Origin: Rhodoferax sp.
Lineage (GTDB): Bacteria > Pseudomonadota > Gammaproteobacteria > Burkholderiales > Burkholderiaceae_C
Assembly (NCBI GenBank): GCA_021738345.1
Contig: JAIPCE010000002.1
Location: 1-58,771 of the forward strand
Length of the DNA stretch: 58,771 nucleotides
Direction of reading: 5' to 3'
Under the pieces are notes generated by a model. It searched no databases, had not been told where the DNA came from, and was given only the letters and a program-made list of their open reading frames with translations. Positions 1 through 8,505 of this stretch are shown here, piece by piece (position 1 is the stretch's first letter; each line of letters begins with the position of its first letter). The position numbers were made by a program, and so were the translations under genes.

Positions 1-318
1 GGCAAGGTGCAGGGAGTTGCGCCGGTGGGTCAACAACTCCACCGCCTGGCGTATGCCACGTGGCTGGTCAATACTGAATTGCTCGCTGATCGACAGGTGC
101 ATGGAGAGGTGCAAGAACGGATTGGTACGGACCGCGTCCGCGCTACCCATGGACCGCAGTGCGGCTTCCAGGTCGGCAAAATCTGCCGCGTATTCGGGAT
201 GCTCGTCCATCCATTGGCTGGCAATGATTTCAATCGCCTCCAGCCCCTGTCCGGCCTTGGCCTTGGAGTAGGTCGTACAAAAAAATCGCCTGACATCGGC
301 TTGTGAGGGACTGAACAT
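1..318 (-). CDS. DUF1841 family protein, C-terminus cut by window edge
   Basis: The reverse strand is open from an ATG at 318 to the window edge, giving 106 codons with no stop. The peptide begins MFSPSQADVRRFFCTTYSKA and contains WMDEHPEYAADFADLE and NPFLHLSMHLSISEQ, which I recognise as the DUF1841 family of small soluble proteins found across Beta- and Gammaproteobacteria. No biochemical function is established for the family. The gene is divergent from the permease gene to its right, with about 200 bp between the two starts. The missing part is probably about 30-40 residues, judged from the usual family length. Confidence 0.8.
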   Translation of the reverse strand, partial: MFSPSQADVRRFFCTTYSKAKAGQGLEAIEIIASQWMDEHPEYAADFADLEAALRSMGSADAVRTNPFLHLSMHLSISEQFSIDQPRGIRQAVELLTHRRNSLHLA

Positions 319-520
319 AGCGCTGAGCTTAAACGAATCATGATGGGTGCACAATTACACTGCATGCACTAGCGCAAATTTGTTCCACCGACATATTTGT
401 CGTTTCGGCCTTCGCGAGAACGACGATGCAAATTGCTGGACTGCCGCTTTCGTGGGGATTTTGGTAGACGAAAGACTCGGCACCAGAACCTCTTGCGCTG
501 ATACACACTCATTCTCTCTT

Positions 521-1279
521 GTGCCACTGTCCATCATCACTGATCCCTTTTTTTACCTGGTCGCGGTCCCTGCAGTTCTGCTGATGGGCGTGAGCAAAAG
601 CGGGTTTGGTGCGAGTTTTGGATCGCTGGCAGTGCCCCTGATGGCACTTTCCGTCAGTGTGCCGCAGGCGGCCGCAATACTGATGCCGGTGCTGTTGCTA
701 ATGGACGTTTTGGGTATGGCGGCCTTTCGCAGGGATGTTGATCGGTCCTTGCTCAAGTTTCTGGTGCCGTTTGGCATGCTCGGTATTGTGGTCGGTGCCT
801 TGCTGTTCAGGCTGCTCAATACTGCTACGGTGGCGGCATTGGTGGGCGGCTTTACCTTGCTATTTTTGGCACAGCGCCTGCTCTTTCCGCCCCGACCCGA
901 TAGCCCGCCACCACCGCGCTGGCTGGGAGCTGTGTTGACGACCACCTCAGGTTTTACCAGCTTCATCGCCCATGCGGGCGGTCCACCCATCAGTGCCTAT
1001 GTCATTCCGCTAAGGCTGTCGCCAGTGCAATTTACAGCCACCATGGCGTTTTTCTTTTTTGTCGTGAACCTGTGCAAATGGATTCCTTATGCGTGGTTGG
1101 GCCTGCTGGACTTGCGCAATATGTCGACTTCGCTGGTGCTACTGCCGCTGGCTCCGATCGGTGTGTGGGCGGGCGTGCGCCTGGCACGGCGCATCAGCCA
1201 GGTGATGTTCTACCGTTGCCTTTACTTGGGAATGTTTTTGACCGGCGTCAAGCTGTTGTGGGACGGGGTGGGTGGCTAG
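521..1279 (+). CDS. TauE/SafE family sulfite/anion exporter-type permease
   Basis: A 252-residue, very hydrophobic protein with about eight membrane segments and the TauE/SafE-type N-terminus PFFYLVAVPAVLLMGVSKSG followed by PLMALSVSVPQAAAILMP. Family members export or import sulfur-containing anions (sulfite, sulfoacetate, taurine-related) or other organic anions; the substrate here is unknown. The reading frame is open upstream to 347, but that extension is polar and unlike the family. I therefore choose the GTG at 521, which places the first membrane helix about ten residues from the N-terminus. The gene converges with the MFS gene, three bases apart. Confidence 0.82.
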   Translation: MPLSIITDPFFYLVAVPAVLLMGVSKSGFGASFGSLAVPLMALSVSVPQAAAILMPVLLLMDVLGMAAFRRDVDRSLLKFLVPFGMLGIVVGALLFRLLNTATVAALVGGFTLLFLAQRLLFPPRPDSPPPPRWLGAVLTTTSGFTSFIAHAGGPPISAYVIPLRLSPVQFTATMAFFFFVVNLCKWIPYAWLGLLDLRNMSTSLVLLPLAPIGVWAGVRLARRISQVMFYRCLYLGMFLTGVKLLWDGVGG

Positions 1280-1282
1280 GGT

Positions 1283-2497
1283 TTAGCCCTGCATGCGGTC
1301 ACGACGTGCCAAGGTGGGAAACAGGCGCAACCAGGTGGCGGCAATTACTATGGTGCCGACGCCGCCTGCCACCACCGAGCCGACCGGCCCCCACAACGCG
1401 GCCGTCGCACCCGACTCAAATTCACCGAGTTGGTTGGACGCACCGATAAAGATGGAGTTGACTGCCGATACCCGGCCGCGCAGTGCATCAGGGGTTTCCA
1501 TTTGCATCAGGGTGAGGCGCATCACCACGCTGACATTATCGGCAGCACCAGACAGGGCCAGCACCAGCAGCGACAAGCCAAAATGCGTCGACAGGCCAAA
1601 CGCCACCATGCACAGCCCAAAAATTGCCACCGACGCCAGCAGTTTGTGTCCCACCTTTCGCTCGAGCGGCCAGCGCAGCAGCACCAACGACATCACCAAG
1701 GCGCCTGCGGCTGGAGCGGCACGCAGCAGACCCAGTCCCACAGGACCGGTGTGCAGAATATCGCGCGCATAGATCGGCAACAACGCGGTCGCACCGCCGA
1801 GCAACACCGCGAACAAGTCCAACGAGGTGGCACCCAGCAATACCTTGCGCTGCCAGACGTACTCCACCCCGGCCAGCACGGTGCTCCAGGTGGCAGCGTG
1901 GGTCGAGGGACTATGCCGGTAGTGCACCGTGAGCGTCAAAAGGGTGCTGACCAGCAGCAGCGCGCCGCAGCTTGCATAGACGGTGATGGCGCCTGCGGCA
2001 TACAAAAAACCACCCAGTGCCGGACCCGCAATCACCGCAGTCTGCAAGCCACTGGAACTCAAAGCAATGGCGCGTTGCAGCAACTCAGGCGGCACCAGCA
2101 AGGGTGTGAGCGCCTGCTGCACCGGCATCTGAAAGGCGCGTGCCGCACCCAGCACCACCGAGATGCCAAACATCAGATCCCGGGATGCAAAACCCTCGTG
2201 GGTAGCGAGTATCAGTACCGTGGCAAGCGCAGCTTGTACCGCCATGCAGGCTGCAAACATGCGACCCCGGTGCAGCTTGTCTGCCAGGTGCCCGGCAGGC
2301 AAGGTCAATACCAGTGCGGGAACAAACTGGAATAGCCCGACCAATCCCAGGTCCCAGGCGCTGCCGGTAATGTCATACATGTGCCAGGCGACCGCGACCA
2401 GCAGCATCTGGTTACCCATGATGCCGGCCATGCGCGCCCACCAGAAGCGGATGAAGTGGCGGTGCGAGAAAAGTTGGCGCAAATCGGATTGGGGCAT
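1283..2497 (-). CDS. MFS transporter, EntS/MFS_3-like exporter
   Basis: A 404-residue protein with about 12 predicted membrane helices and the MFS motif A signature GHLADKLHRGRM around residues 69-80. The N-terminal sequence (FSHRHFIRFWWARMAGIMGNQM) resembles the EntS-like MFS_3 group, which exports siderophores, drugs or metabolites. The substrate cannot be read from the sequence. The ATG directly follows the TGA of the upstream antiporter gene, so the two are probably cotranscribed and translationally coupled. It converges with the TauE-type permease gene. Confidence 0.85.
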   Translation of the reverse strand: MPQSDLRQLFSHRHFIRFWWARMAGIMGNQMLLVAVAWHMYDITGSAWDLGLVGLFQFVPALVLTLPAGHLADKLHRGRMFAACMAVQAALATVLILATHEGFASRDLMFGISVVLGAARAFQMPVQQALTPLLVPPELLQRAIALSSSGLQTAVIAGPALGGFLYAAGAITVYASCGALLLVSTLLTLTVHYRHSPSTHAATWSTVLAGVEYVWQRKVLLGATSLDLFAVLLGGATALLPIYARDILHTGPVGLGLLRAAPAAGALVMSLVLLRWPLERKVGHKLLASVAIFGLCMVAFGLSTHFGLSLLVLALSGAADNVSVVMRLTLMQMETPDALRGRVSAVNSIFIGASNQLGEFESGATAALWGPVGSVVAGGVGTIVIAATWLRLFPTLARRDRMQG

Positions 2498-4291
2498 TCA
2501 CTTCTCCCGCTCGCGGGCCAGTTGCTCTTCGAGCTGTTGGCGGCCTTGCTTGACGACCGAGATCAGTTTGGCACGGTCCTTGTAGTGGGGATGCAGTTGC
2601 TCAAACAGTGCAAGGTTGTGCTGCCGAAAGAGACGGATGGTTTGCTCGGCCTGCTCCGGAGCGTAGCCCAGGAGGTCAAGGACGCTGTGGGCACTCAACA
2701 AGCTTGACTCAAACAGTTCCCGCTGGACCCGCATTACGCCACGGTCGCGCAACTGGTTCCAGTGGGTCACATCACGCGCGCGCGCCACGATGGACAGCGA
2801 GGGAAAGTGCTCGCGCACAAGGTCAACAATTTCAAGCGACTGCGCAACGTCGTCCACCGCTACCACAATGACTTTGGCGGTAGCGGCGCCGGCGGTGCGC
2901 AGCAGGTCGAGACGGGTGGCGTCGCCATAAAACACGCGGTAGCCAAACTCGCGTGCGGCTTCAATCATCACGGCGTCGTGGTCCAGCACGGTACAGGGCT
3001 TGCCCTGCGCCAGCAGCACGCGCGCTACGATCTGCCCGTAGCGGCCAAAGCCCGCGACCAGGATCGGCGCGTTTTGCGGCTCCGAAATCTCTTCCATGGG
3101 AGCGACACCACACGTGGCATAGCGCGGCAGCAGCCATTTGTCGAGCGCGACCAATAGCAGGGGGCTGACCAGCATTGACACGGCGACGGCACCCACCAGC
3201 AAGGACGCGGTCTGGCTCGAAAATACATGGGCACCGGCAGCCGCCTGAAACACCACAAATGCAAACTCGCCACCCTGGGCCAACAACAGGGTCAACACCG
3301 GACGTTCCTGAAACGGCACCTGCATCTGGCGCGCCAGCCCATAAATTACCACGCATTTGATGCCCAAAAAACCCAGCACAATGGCCACCATGTGTAACGG
3401 AAACTGGGCCAGTACGCCGAAATCGACGCCCATGCCCACGGCGATGAAGAACAGTCCCAGCAGCAAACCCTTGAAGGGCTCTACGTTGGTCTCGAGTTCG
3501 CGGCGGTACTCGCTTTCGGCAAGTAGCACGCCCGCCAGGAAGGCGCCCAAGGCCATCGAAAGGCCCACCCATTGCATCAGGGCGGCGATTCCGACCACCA
3601 GCAAGAGCGACGCAGCGGTGAAGATTTCGGGCGTCTTGCTGCGCGCAATCCAGCGCAACACGGGCAGCAACAGCACGCGCCCGCCAAGCACGATGCCCGC
3701 AATGACGGCCAATATCTTGAGGACTTCTCCAGCATTTTCGAGTGCCGAGCTTTCGGCCTGCGCGCCGGGCACAGCACCCAGCAAGGGTAGCAGCGCCAGG
3801 ATCGGGATCGCGGCGACGTCCTGAAACAGCAAAATGGAAAAACCAGCCTGCCCGCTGCTGGTATGCGTCAGGTTCCGTTCGTTCATGACCTGCAAGGCAA
3901 TGGCGGTGCTGGAAAGTGCCAGCCCAAGCCCTGCCACCAGCGCGGTCTTCCATCCGATGCCAACGGCCCATGCCACCATGAACAGGGCCAGCGCGCAGAC
4001 CAGCACCTGGGCGCTACCCCAGCCAAAAATCGGGCGGCGCAGGCTCCAGAGGCGTTTGGGCTCAAGTTCCAGACCGACCAGAAACAGCATCAACACCACA
4101 CCGAACTCGGCAAAGTGCAAGATGTCTTCGACGTTGGTGACCAAACCCAGACCCCAGGGGCCAATCGCGATACCCGCCGCCAGGTAGCCAATGATGGAGC
4201 CCAGCCCCAGGGCCTGGCTCAATGGCACCACAATGACGGCGGCGCTGAGGTAGATGAAGCTGTTGATAAGCCAGGTGGGAGTGTGTTCCAT
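2498..4291 (-). CDS. CPA2-family cation:proton antiporter with RCK_N domain (KefB/KefC-like)
   Basis: 597 residues. Residues 1 to about 385 form a Na+/H+-exchanger (CPA2) membrane domain with about 12 helices (LGLGSIIGYLAAGIAIGPWG near the N-terminus). Residues about 405-530 form an RCK_N (TrkA-N) Rossmann domain with the nucleotide-binding loop GFGRYGQ, the acidic strand end VLDHD, and FYGDATRLDLLRTAGA. This is the layout of glutathione-gated K+ efflux proteins and related K+/H+ antiporters. The C-terminal tail is charged. There is no KefF/KefG-type ancillary gene next to it, so the specific Kef assignment is uncertain. First gene of a two-gene unit with the MFS exporter. Confidence 0.88.
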   Translation of the reverse strand: MEHTPTWLINSFIYLSAAVIVVPLSQALGLGSIIGYLAAGIAIGPWGLGLVTNVEDILHFAEFGVVLMLFLVGLELEPKRLWSLRRPIFGWGSAQVLVCALALFMVAWAVGIGWKTALVAGLGLALSSTAIALQVMNERNLTHTSSGQAGFSILLFQDVAAIPILALLPLLGAVPGAQAESSALENAGEVLKILAVIAGIVLGGRVLLLPVLRWIARSKTPEIFTAASLLLVVGIAALMQWVGLSMALGAFLAGVLLAESEYRRELETNVEPFKGLLLGLFFIAVGMGVDFGVLAQFPLHMVAIVLGFLGIKCVVIYGLARQMQVPFQERPVLTLLLAQGGEFAFVVFQAAAGAHVFSSQTASLLVGAVAVSMLVSPLLLVALDKWLLPRYATCGVAPMEEISEPQNAPILVAGFGRYGQIVARVLLAQGKPCTVLDHDAVMIEAAREFGYRVFYGDATRLDLLRTAGAATAKVIVVAVDDVAQSLEIVDLVREHFPSLSIVARARDVTHWNQLRDRGVMRVQRELFESSLLSAHSVLDLLGYAPEQAEQTIRLFRQHNLALFEQLHPHYKDRAKLISVVKQGRQQLEEQLAREREK

Positions 4292-4433
4292 GCCGCTAAC
4301 ATACCAAATTCAGACGACCCAATTCAAGTTTGCCTGTTGCCTGGCACCGCAAAATGCCCGTGCGCGTACCTGAGTTGTCACTTTGTCGCCGGATTGACAC
4401 AGCCCTCAATCGACTTTTCTTACACTCGCTGCC

Positions 4434-4889
4434 ATGAAAACATTCCAAACGATCGCAGAACTTGCCCCGCTGGTAGGGCAAGAGGTTGCCACCAGTGACT
4501 GGATAACCGTGACCCAAGAGCAGGTGCAGCTGTTTGCCGATGCCACCGGAGACCACCAGTGGATTCACCTCGATGTGGAGCGCGCCAAGGCCGGTCCGTT
4601 TGGCACGACCATTGCGCATGGGTTTTTGACGCTGTCTTTGTTGCCCCGTTTTTTTGAATCGGCGGTGCACATCGAGCAAGTGCGCATGGGCGTCAATTAC
4701 GGGCTCAACAAGGTGCGCTTTATTGCCCCGGTGCCAGTGGGCAGTCGACTGCGGGCACGCATGAAGTTGTTGGCGTGCGACCCGATTGATAACGAGGGGC
4801 GGCAAATCACCTGGGAAGTGACCGTGGAGCGCGAGGGTGCGCCCAAGCCTGCCTGCATTGCGGAGTCGATTGCGCGCCTCTACCCCTGA
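4434..4889 (+). CDS. MaoC family (R)-enoyl-CoA hydratase-like dehydratase
   Basis: 151-residue single hot-dog protein. The hydratase-2 motif is present, D40-HQWI-H45, followed by GPFGTTIAHGFLTLSL, the dimer-core helix and strand seen in PhaJ/MaoC and NodN-like enzymes. These hydrate trans-2-enoyl-CoA to (R)-3-hydroxyacyl-CoA, feeding polyhydroxyalkanoate synthesis or acting in lipid turnover. The phasin gene at 18.9-19.4 kb makes a PHA link plausible, but it is distant. The gene is divergent from the antiporter gene and its last 10 bp overlap the end of the convergent trmL. Confidence 0.87.
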   Translation: MKTFQTIAELAPLVGQEVATSDWITVTQEQVQLFADATGDHQWIHLDVERAKAGPFGTTIAHGFLTLSLLPRFFESAVHIEQVRMGVNYGLNKVRFIAPVPVGSRLRARMKLLACDPIDNEGRQITWEVTVEREGAPKPACIAESIARLYP

Positions 4890-5371
4890 GCCGGGTCGGT
4901 GGCGGGGCGCTCTGAAAAGCCGTTTTGTCGCCACGCCTCATAGACCGTTACGGCCACCGCGTTGCTGAGGTTAAGACTGCGTTGACCCGGGAGCATCGGC
5001 AGTTTGAGGCATTGTTCCACCGGAAAATGGGACCGCACCAGCCCGGATAGACCACGTGTTTCAGAACCAAACACCAGGTAGTCGTCCGGTAAAAAAAGGG
5101 TGCCGTGCACGCTGCCGGTGCCGCGCGTGGTAAGTGCAAAACAACGCGCCACCGCAGGCTTTTCAGATGTCAGAAAGGCATGCCAATCCGCATGGCGTCG
5201 CACGGTCGCGTATTCGTGGTAGTCAAGTCCGGCACGCCGCATGTACCGGTCTTCCATCGAGAAACCCAGCGGCTCCACCAGGTGCAGGGTGCATCCCGTA
5301 TTGGCCGCCAGCCGGATCACGTTGCCGGTATTCGGCGGGATTTCAGGTTCAACCAGGACAATATGAAACAT
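4880..5371 (-). CDS. trmL: tRNA (cytidine(34)-2'-O)-methyltransferase
   Basis: 163-residue SPOUT methyltransferase. The three knot motifs are visible: NTGNVIRLAANTGC near residues 16-29, VFGSETRGL in the middle, and LPMLPGQRSLNLSNAVAV near the C-terminus. TrmL methylates the wobble ribose of tRNA-Leu(CmAA/cmnm5UmAA) using S-adenosylmethionine. Length matches the family (about 155-165). It is followed about 60 bp upstream by comF on the same strand and meets the MaoC gene tail to tail. Confidence 0.95.
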   Translation of the reverse strand: MFHIVLVEPEIPPNTGNVIRLAANTGCTLHLVEPLGFSMEDRYMRRAGLDYHEYATVRRHADWHAFLTSEKPAVARCFALTTRGTGSVHGTLFLPDDYLVFGSETRGLSGLVRSHFPVEQCLKLPMLPGQRSLNLSNAVAVTVYEAWRQNGFSERPATDPAQG

Positions 5372-5433
5372 GCCCGCAATTGTGGCCCAGCGGCGGTCGA
5401 CCAGGTGCGCGCAGTGCCGTGGCGGCGCACGGC

Positions 5434-6129
5434 CTATTCGGTGCGCGCCAGCACCAGCCCGGTAATGTGCGTGGCACCGGCTGCGCGCAGCGTGCGGGCC
5501 GCCGCGTGCAGCGAGGCGCCGGTGGTCATGACATCATCAAGCAAGACCACGCGCTTGCCCCTTAGTAGCGTTGCGCGCAAAGGGTCGACGGCAAAGGCAT
5601 GGGTCACGTTGTGCAAGCGGTCCTTGCGCGGCAAGCTTCTCTGCGGCGGGGTGTGCTGAATTCGGAGCAACACATTGCCCAGCAGCTTGGGCGTATCGAG
5701 CGCCTGGGCCAGTAGCTGCGCCTGGTTGTAACCGCGCTCTCGTAGCCGCTCTTTGGATAAAGGCAGGGCGATCAGCAGATCGGTGGCATCAAGTGCCGGC
5801 TCCACCCAAGGCGCGCTGCGCAACAGCAATGCAAATGAGGTCGCCCAGGCCGGATGGTGCTGAAACTTGAAATCAGCCACCAGCCCAGACCACGGATAGG
5901 CATAGGGCAGGGCGGCCAGACAGGCATCGAGCGGTGGTGGTTTGACCAGGCAGGCACCACAGCGCCGAACCTGCGCCGGCACCGGCAAGGCACAGGTGTC
6001 GCACCGCGCCACCGGTTGCGCAAACAGTGTCACACAGGCCTCGCACACCGGCCGACTTGGCCAGGCACGGCACACCGCACACTGACTCGGCAGGCGGCGA
6101 ACAAGTCCTTGCAGCAGTCGCGTGAACAT
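5434..6129 (-). CDS. comF: ComF family phosphoribosyltransferase-fold protein
   Basis: 231 residues. The N-terminal third holds paired cysteines (CAVC, CEAC, CDTC, CGAC) typical of the zinc-ribbon double-zinc N-terminus of ComF/ComFC. The C-terminal part is a PRTase type I fold with the PRPP loop VVLLDDVMTTGAS around residues 191-203. ComF proteins take part in handling incoming single-stranded DNA during natural transformation in several bacteria; enzymatic activity has not been firmly shown. The start lies back to back with the methyltransferase gene to the right, only about 37 bp apart. Confidence 0.9.
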   Translation of the reverse strand: MFTRLLQGLVRRLPSQCAVCRAWPSRPVCEACVTLFAQPVARCDTCALPVPAQVRRCGACLVKPPPLDACLAALPYAYPWSGLVADFKFQHHPAWATSFALLLRSAPWVEPALDATDLLIALPLSKERLRERGYNQAQLLAQALDTPKLLGNVLLRIQHTPPQRSLPRKDRLHNVTHAFAVDPLRATLLRGKRVVLLDDVMTTGASLHAAARTLRAAGATHITGLVLARTE

Positions 6130-6166
6130 GGGGCCAATATACTCGCGACGCCTTCAGACACTTACC

Positions 6167-7075
6167 ATGAACACACTACGCCCCCCCACGATAGACCCAG
6201 TGGCGTCCGAGCGCTGGGCGCGCCGCTTGCCGGTGGCCTCGGCCTGGTTGCATGAAGAGGTGGCGCGCCGCATGGAAGAGCGGCTGGATCTGATCACTCT
6301 GCAGCCGCAGTCCTGGCTGCACTGGGAGCCGCTGCGTGGCGGTTTGCAGGCGCATGCGCTGTTGCAGCAGCGTTACCCGCGCTCAGAAAGCTTTGCCGTA
6401 CTGTCGCAGGCCGAGCATGGGCACGAGGCTGCAAAGAGAATGGTAAAACCCTGGTGGAGGCCGGAGCGCTGGCGGACGCCGACCACGCAATGGGCGCGAC
6501 CTGCCCAATCCGTGCAAATGCTGTGGGCCAATATGGCGCTGCATATGGTGCCAGACCCGCAGGCACTGATCGCCGAATGGCACGGTTTGCTGGCAATCGA
6601 CGGGTTCTTGATGTTCAGCTGTCTCGGACCGGACACCCTGGTTGAGTTGCGTACGCTCTATCGCGCTTTGGGCTGGCCACCGCCCTCGCATGATTTCACT
6701 GACATGCACGACTGGGGCGATATGCTGGTGCAGGCCGGATTTGCCGAACCCGTGATGGACCAGGAGCGCATCACCTTGAGTTTTGCCACACCCGAGCGCT
6801 TGCTGCAGGAGTTGCGGGAACTGGGTCGCAACCTGCATGGCGCGCGCTTCTCCGGGCTGCGGGGCCGTGGCTGGCACGCCAGTTTGCTCGCTGGCCTAGC
6901 GCAGCGCCTGGCACCGGCCGGCGGGGCGGGGCCTTTGACGCTCACTTTCGAGATCATCTACGGCCACGCGTTCAAGCCGGCCCCCAGGCTCCACGTGCGC
7001 CCAGAAACCCGGCTCACGGTCGAGGAGATGCGGGCGAGCTTGCGCCAGGTCAACAAAAAACCACCGACGGCTTGA
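6167..7075 (+). CDS. BioC-like class I SAM methyltransferase, degenerate motif I
   Basis: 302 residues from the ATG at 6167; an in-frame start at 6122 would overlap comF. The region SVQMLWANMALHMVPDPQAL followed by GFLMFSCLGPDTLVELR matches the central and post-I motifs of BioC/malonyl-ACP O-methyltransferase-like proteins. The glycine-rich SAM-binding motif I (normally LDxGxGxG) is not recognisable: the corresponding segment is LDLITLQPQSWLHWEPLRGG. It may therefore be a diverged or non-enzymatic member; the fold assignment rests on the second half of the protein. It is not next to bio genes here. Preceded head to head by comF. Confidence 0.7.
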   Translation: MNTLRPPTIDPVASERWARRLPVASAWLHEEVARRMEERLDLITLQPQSWLHWEPLRGGLQAHALLQQRYPRSESFAVLSQAEHGHEAAKRMVKPWWRPERWRTPTTQWARPAQSVQMLWANMALHMVPDPQALIAEWHGLLAIDGFLMFSCLGPDTLVELRTLYRALGWPPPSHDFTDMHDWGDMLVQAGFAEPVMDQERITLSFATPERLLQELRELGRNLHGARFSGLRGRGWHASLLAGLAQRLAPAGGAGPLTLTFEIIYGHAFKPAPRLHVRPETRLTVEEMRASLRQVNKKPPTA

Positions 7076-7239
7076 CTGATGGGCTTGACAGTTGGGGTTG
7101 TCACTGAGTCAGAACGTGAAGTTGCTGGGCTACAATCGCGGCAATTTTTGATCTGGATACGCTGAGTCTTGGCGACTCAATCCGGCGCGGCTTCCGCGCA
7201 GCCAGAGGCTAATAATCAAAGCAATGAAGAGGTAAAACG

Positions 7240-8445
7240 ATGAAGAGCATTTCCAACAAGCTGGCTTCATTGATGCTGGCTGCTGGCGCATGGGCAGGCT
7301 CAGCGGCAGTGTCGCTGGCCCATGCGGTGAATGATTTGCCGGGTGGACCGTCAGTGAACCAGTTGAATCTGGCCGCGCCGGTCACCAAAATCGCTGAAAG
7401 CCAGCATTGGTTGCATTGGTTCATGATGATTTTGTGCACGGTGATCTTTGTCGCGGTGTTCTCGGTGATGTTTTATTCGATCTGGAAGCACCGCAAGTCG
7501 GTCGGCCACAAGGCGGCCACTTTCCATGAATCGGTCACGGTGGAAATCATCTGGACCATTGTCCCCTTCATCATTGTGATTCTGATGGCGCTTCCAGCGA
7601 CCAAGGTCGTTGTTGCGATGAAAGACACCACCAACGCCGACCTGACCATCAAGGTCACCGGCATGCAGTGGAAATGGGGCTACGACTACCTCAAGGGCGA
7701 GGGTGAGGGCATTGGCTTCGTTTCGACGCTTGACACCGAGCAACGCGCACTGTCCAACGCGGGCGGCCCCAAAAAGGGCGAGGAAATTGACAACTACCTG
7801 CTCAAGGTCGACCACCCCTTGGTGGTACCCGTGGGCAAAAAGGTGCGCGTTATCACCACCGCCAACGATGTCATTCACGCCTGGATGGTGCCCGCGTTCG
7901 GCGTCAAGCAAGATGCGATACCGGGTTTTGTGCGCGACACCTGGTTCCGGGCCGAGAAGACCGGTGACTATTACGGTCAGTGCGCCGAGCTGTGCGGCAA
8001 GGAACACGCTTACATGCCCATCCATGTGAAGGTGGTTTCGGCGCAAGACTATAGTGCCTGGGTAACAGGCGAGAAAAAGAAGATGGCTGCCAAGCTCGAC
8101 GACCCGACCAAGGTCTGGACTCTGGCCGACATCACCAAGCGCGGCGAGAAGGTTTACGCGACAAATTGCGCGGTGTGCCACCAAGCCAACGGCAAGGGCG
8201 CCGGTCCTATCCTCGCGCTCGATGGCTCCAAAGTGGTGCTAGATGCCAAAAAGGAGCTGCAAATTGCCCTGATCTTGAAGGGTCGCAATGGCGTGACACC
8301 CGATGGCAAGCCTAACCTGATGCCCGGTTGGGCGCAGCTCAGCGACACCGATATCGCCGCGGTTATCAGCTACACCAAGAACAACTGGTCTAACCAGACC
8401 GGCCAGTTGGTGCAGCCTGCCGATGTGCTGGCATTGCGCAAGTAG
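7240..8445 (+). CDS. coxB: Cytochrome c oxidase subunit II with fused cytochrome c domain
   Basis: 401 residues. A signal peptide covers residues 1 to about 28 (cleavage after VSLAHA), followed by two membrane helices. The CuA site is intact: C248-AEL-C252-GKE-H256-AYM. A C-terminal class I cytochrome c domain carries C310-AV-C313-H314 and a later methionine in NLMPGW, so this is a caa3-type subunit II that accepts electrons from soluble or fused cytochrome c. AGAGG sits a few bases before the ATG. First gene of the oxidase operon; about 160 bp of untranslated sequence precede it. Confidence 0.97.
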   Translation: MKSISNKLASLMLAAGAWAGSAAVSLAHAVNDLPGGPSVNQLNLAAPVTKIAESQHWLHWFMMILCTVIFVAVFSVMFYSIWKHRKSVGHKAATFHESVTVEIIWTIVPFIIVILMALPATKVVVAMKDTTNADLTIKVTGMQWKWGYDYLKGEGEGIGFVSTLDTEQRALSNAGGPKKGEEIDNYLLKVDHPLVVPVGKKVRVITTANDVIHAWMVPAFGVKQDAIPGFVRDTWFRAEKTGDYYGQCAELCGKEHAYMPIHVKVVSAQDYSAWVTGEKKKMAAKLDDPTKVWTLADITKRGEKVYATNCAVCHQANGKGAGPILALDGSKVVLDAKKELQIALILKGRNGVTPDGKPNLMPGWAQLSDTDIAAVISYTKNNWSNQTGQLVQPADVLALRK

Positions 8446-8505
8446 CGCCCAGCGCCCAAACTTGCTGCATGCCCCAGAAATTAAGAAGTTGAGAAGGAAA
8501 TCAGG

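Noticed and set aside
1430-2335. 301-codon plus-strand open frame inside the MFS gene
   Set aside because: It is antisense to a clear 12-helix transporter and its peptide is His/Gln/Arg-rich with no family features, a usual effect of high GC.
2961-3971. 336-codon frame on the minus strand inside the antiporter gene
   Set aside because: It is the alternate frame of a gene with intact CPA2 and RCK domains; the peptide is Arg/Gly-rich and featureless.
7085-7136. TTGACA (7085-7090) and TACAAT (7131-7136) upstream of coxB as a promoter
   Set aside because: The spacing is 40 bases, far from the 16-18 needed, and neither box has a good partner at the right distance.
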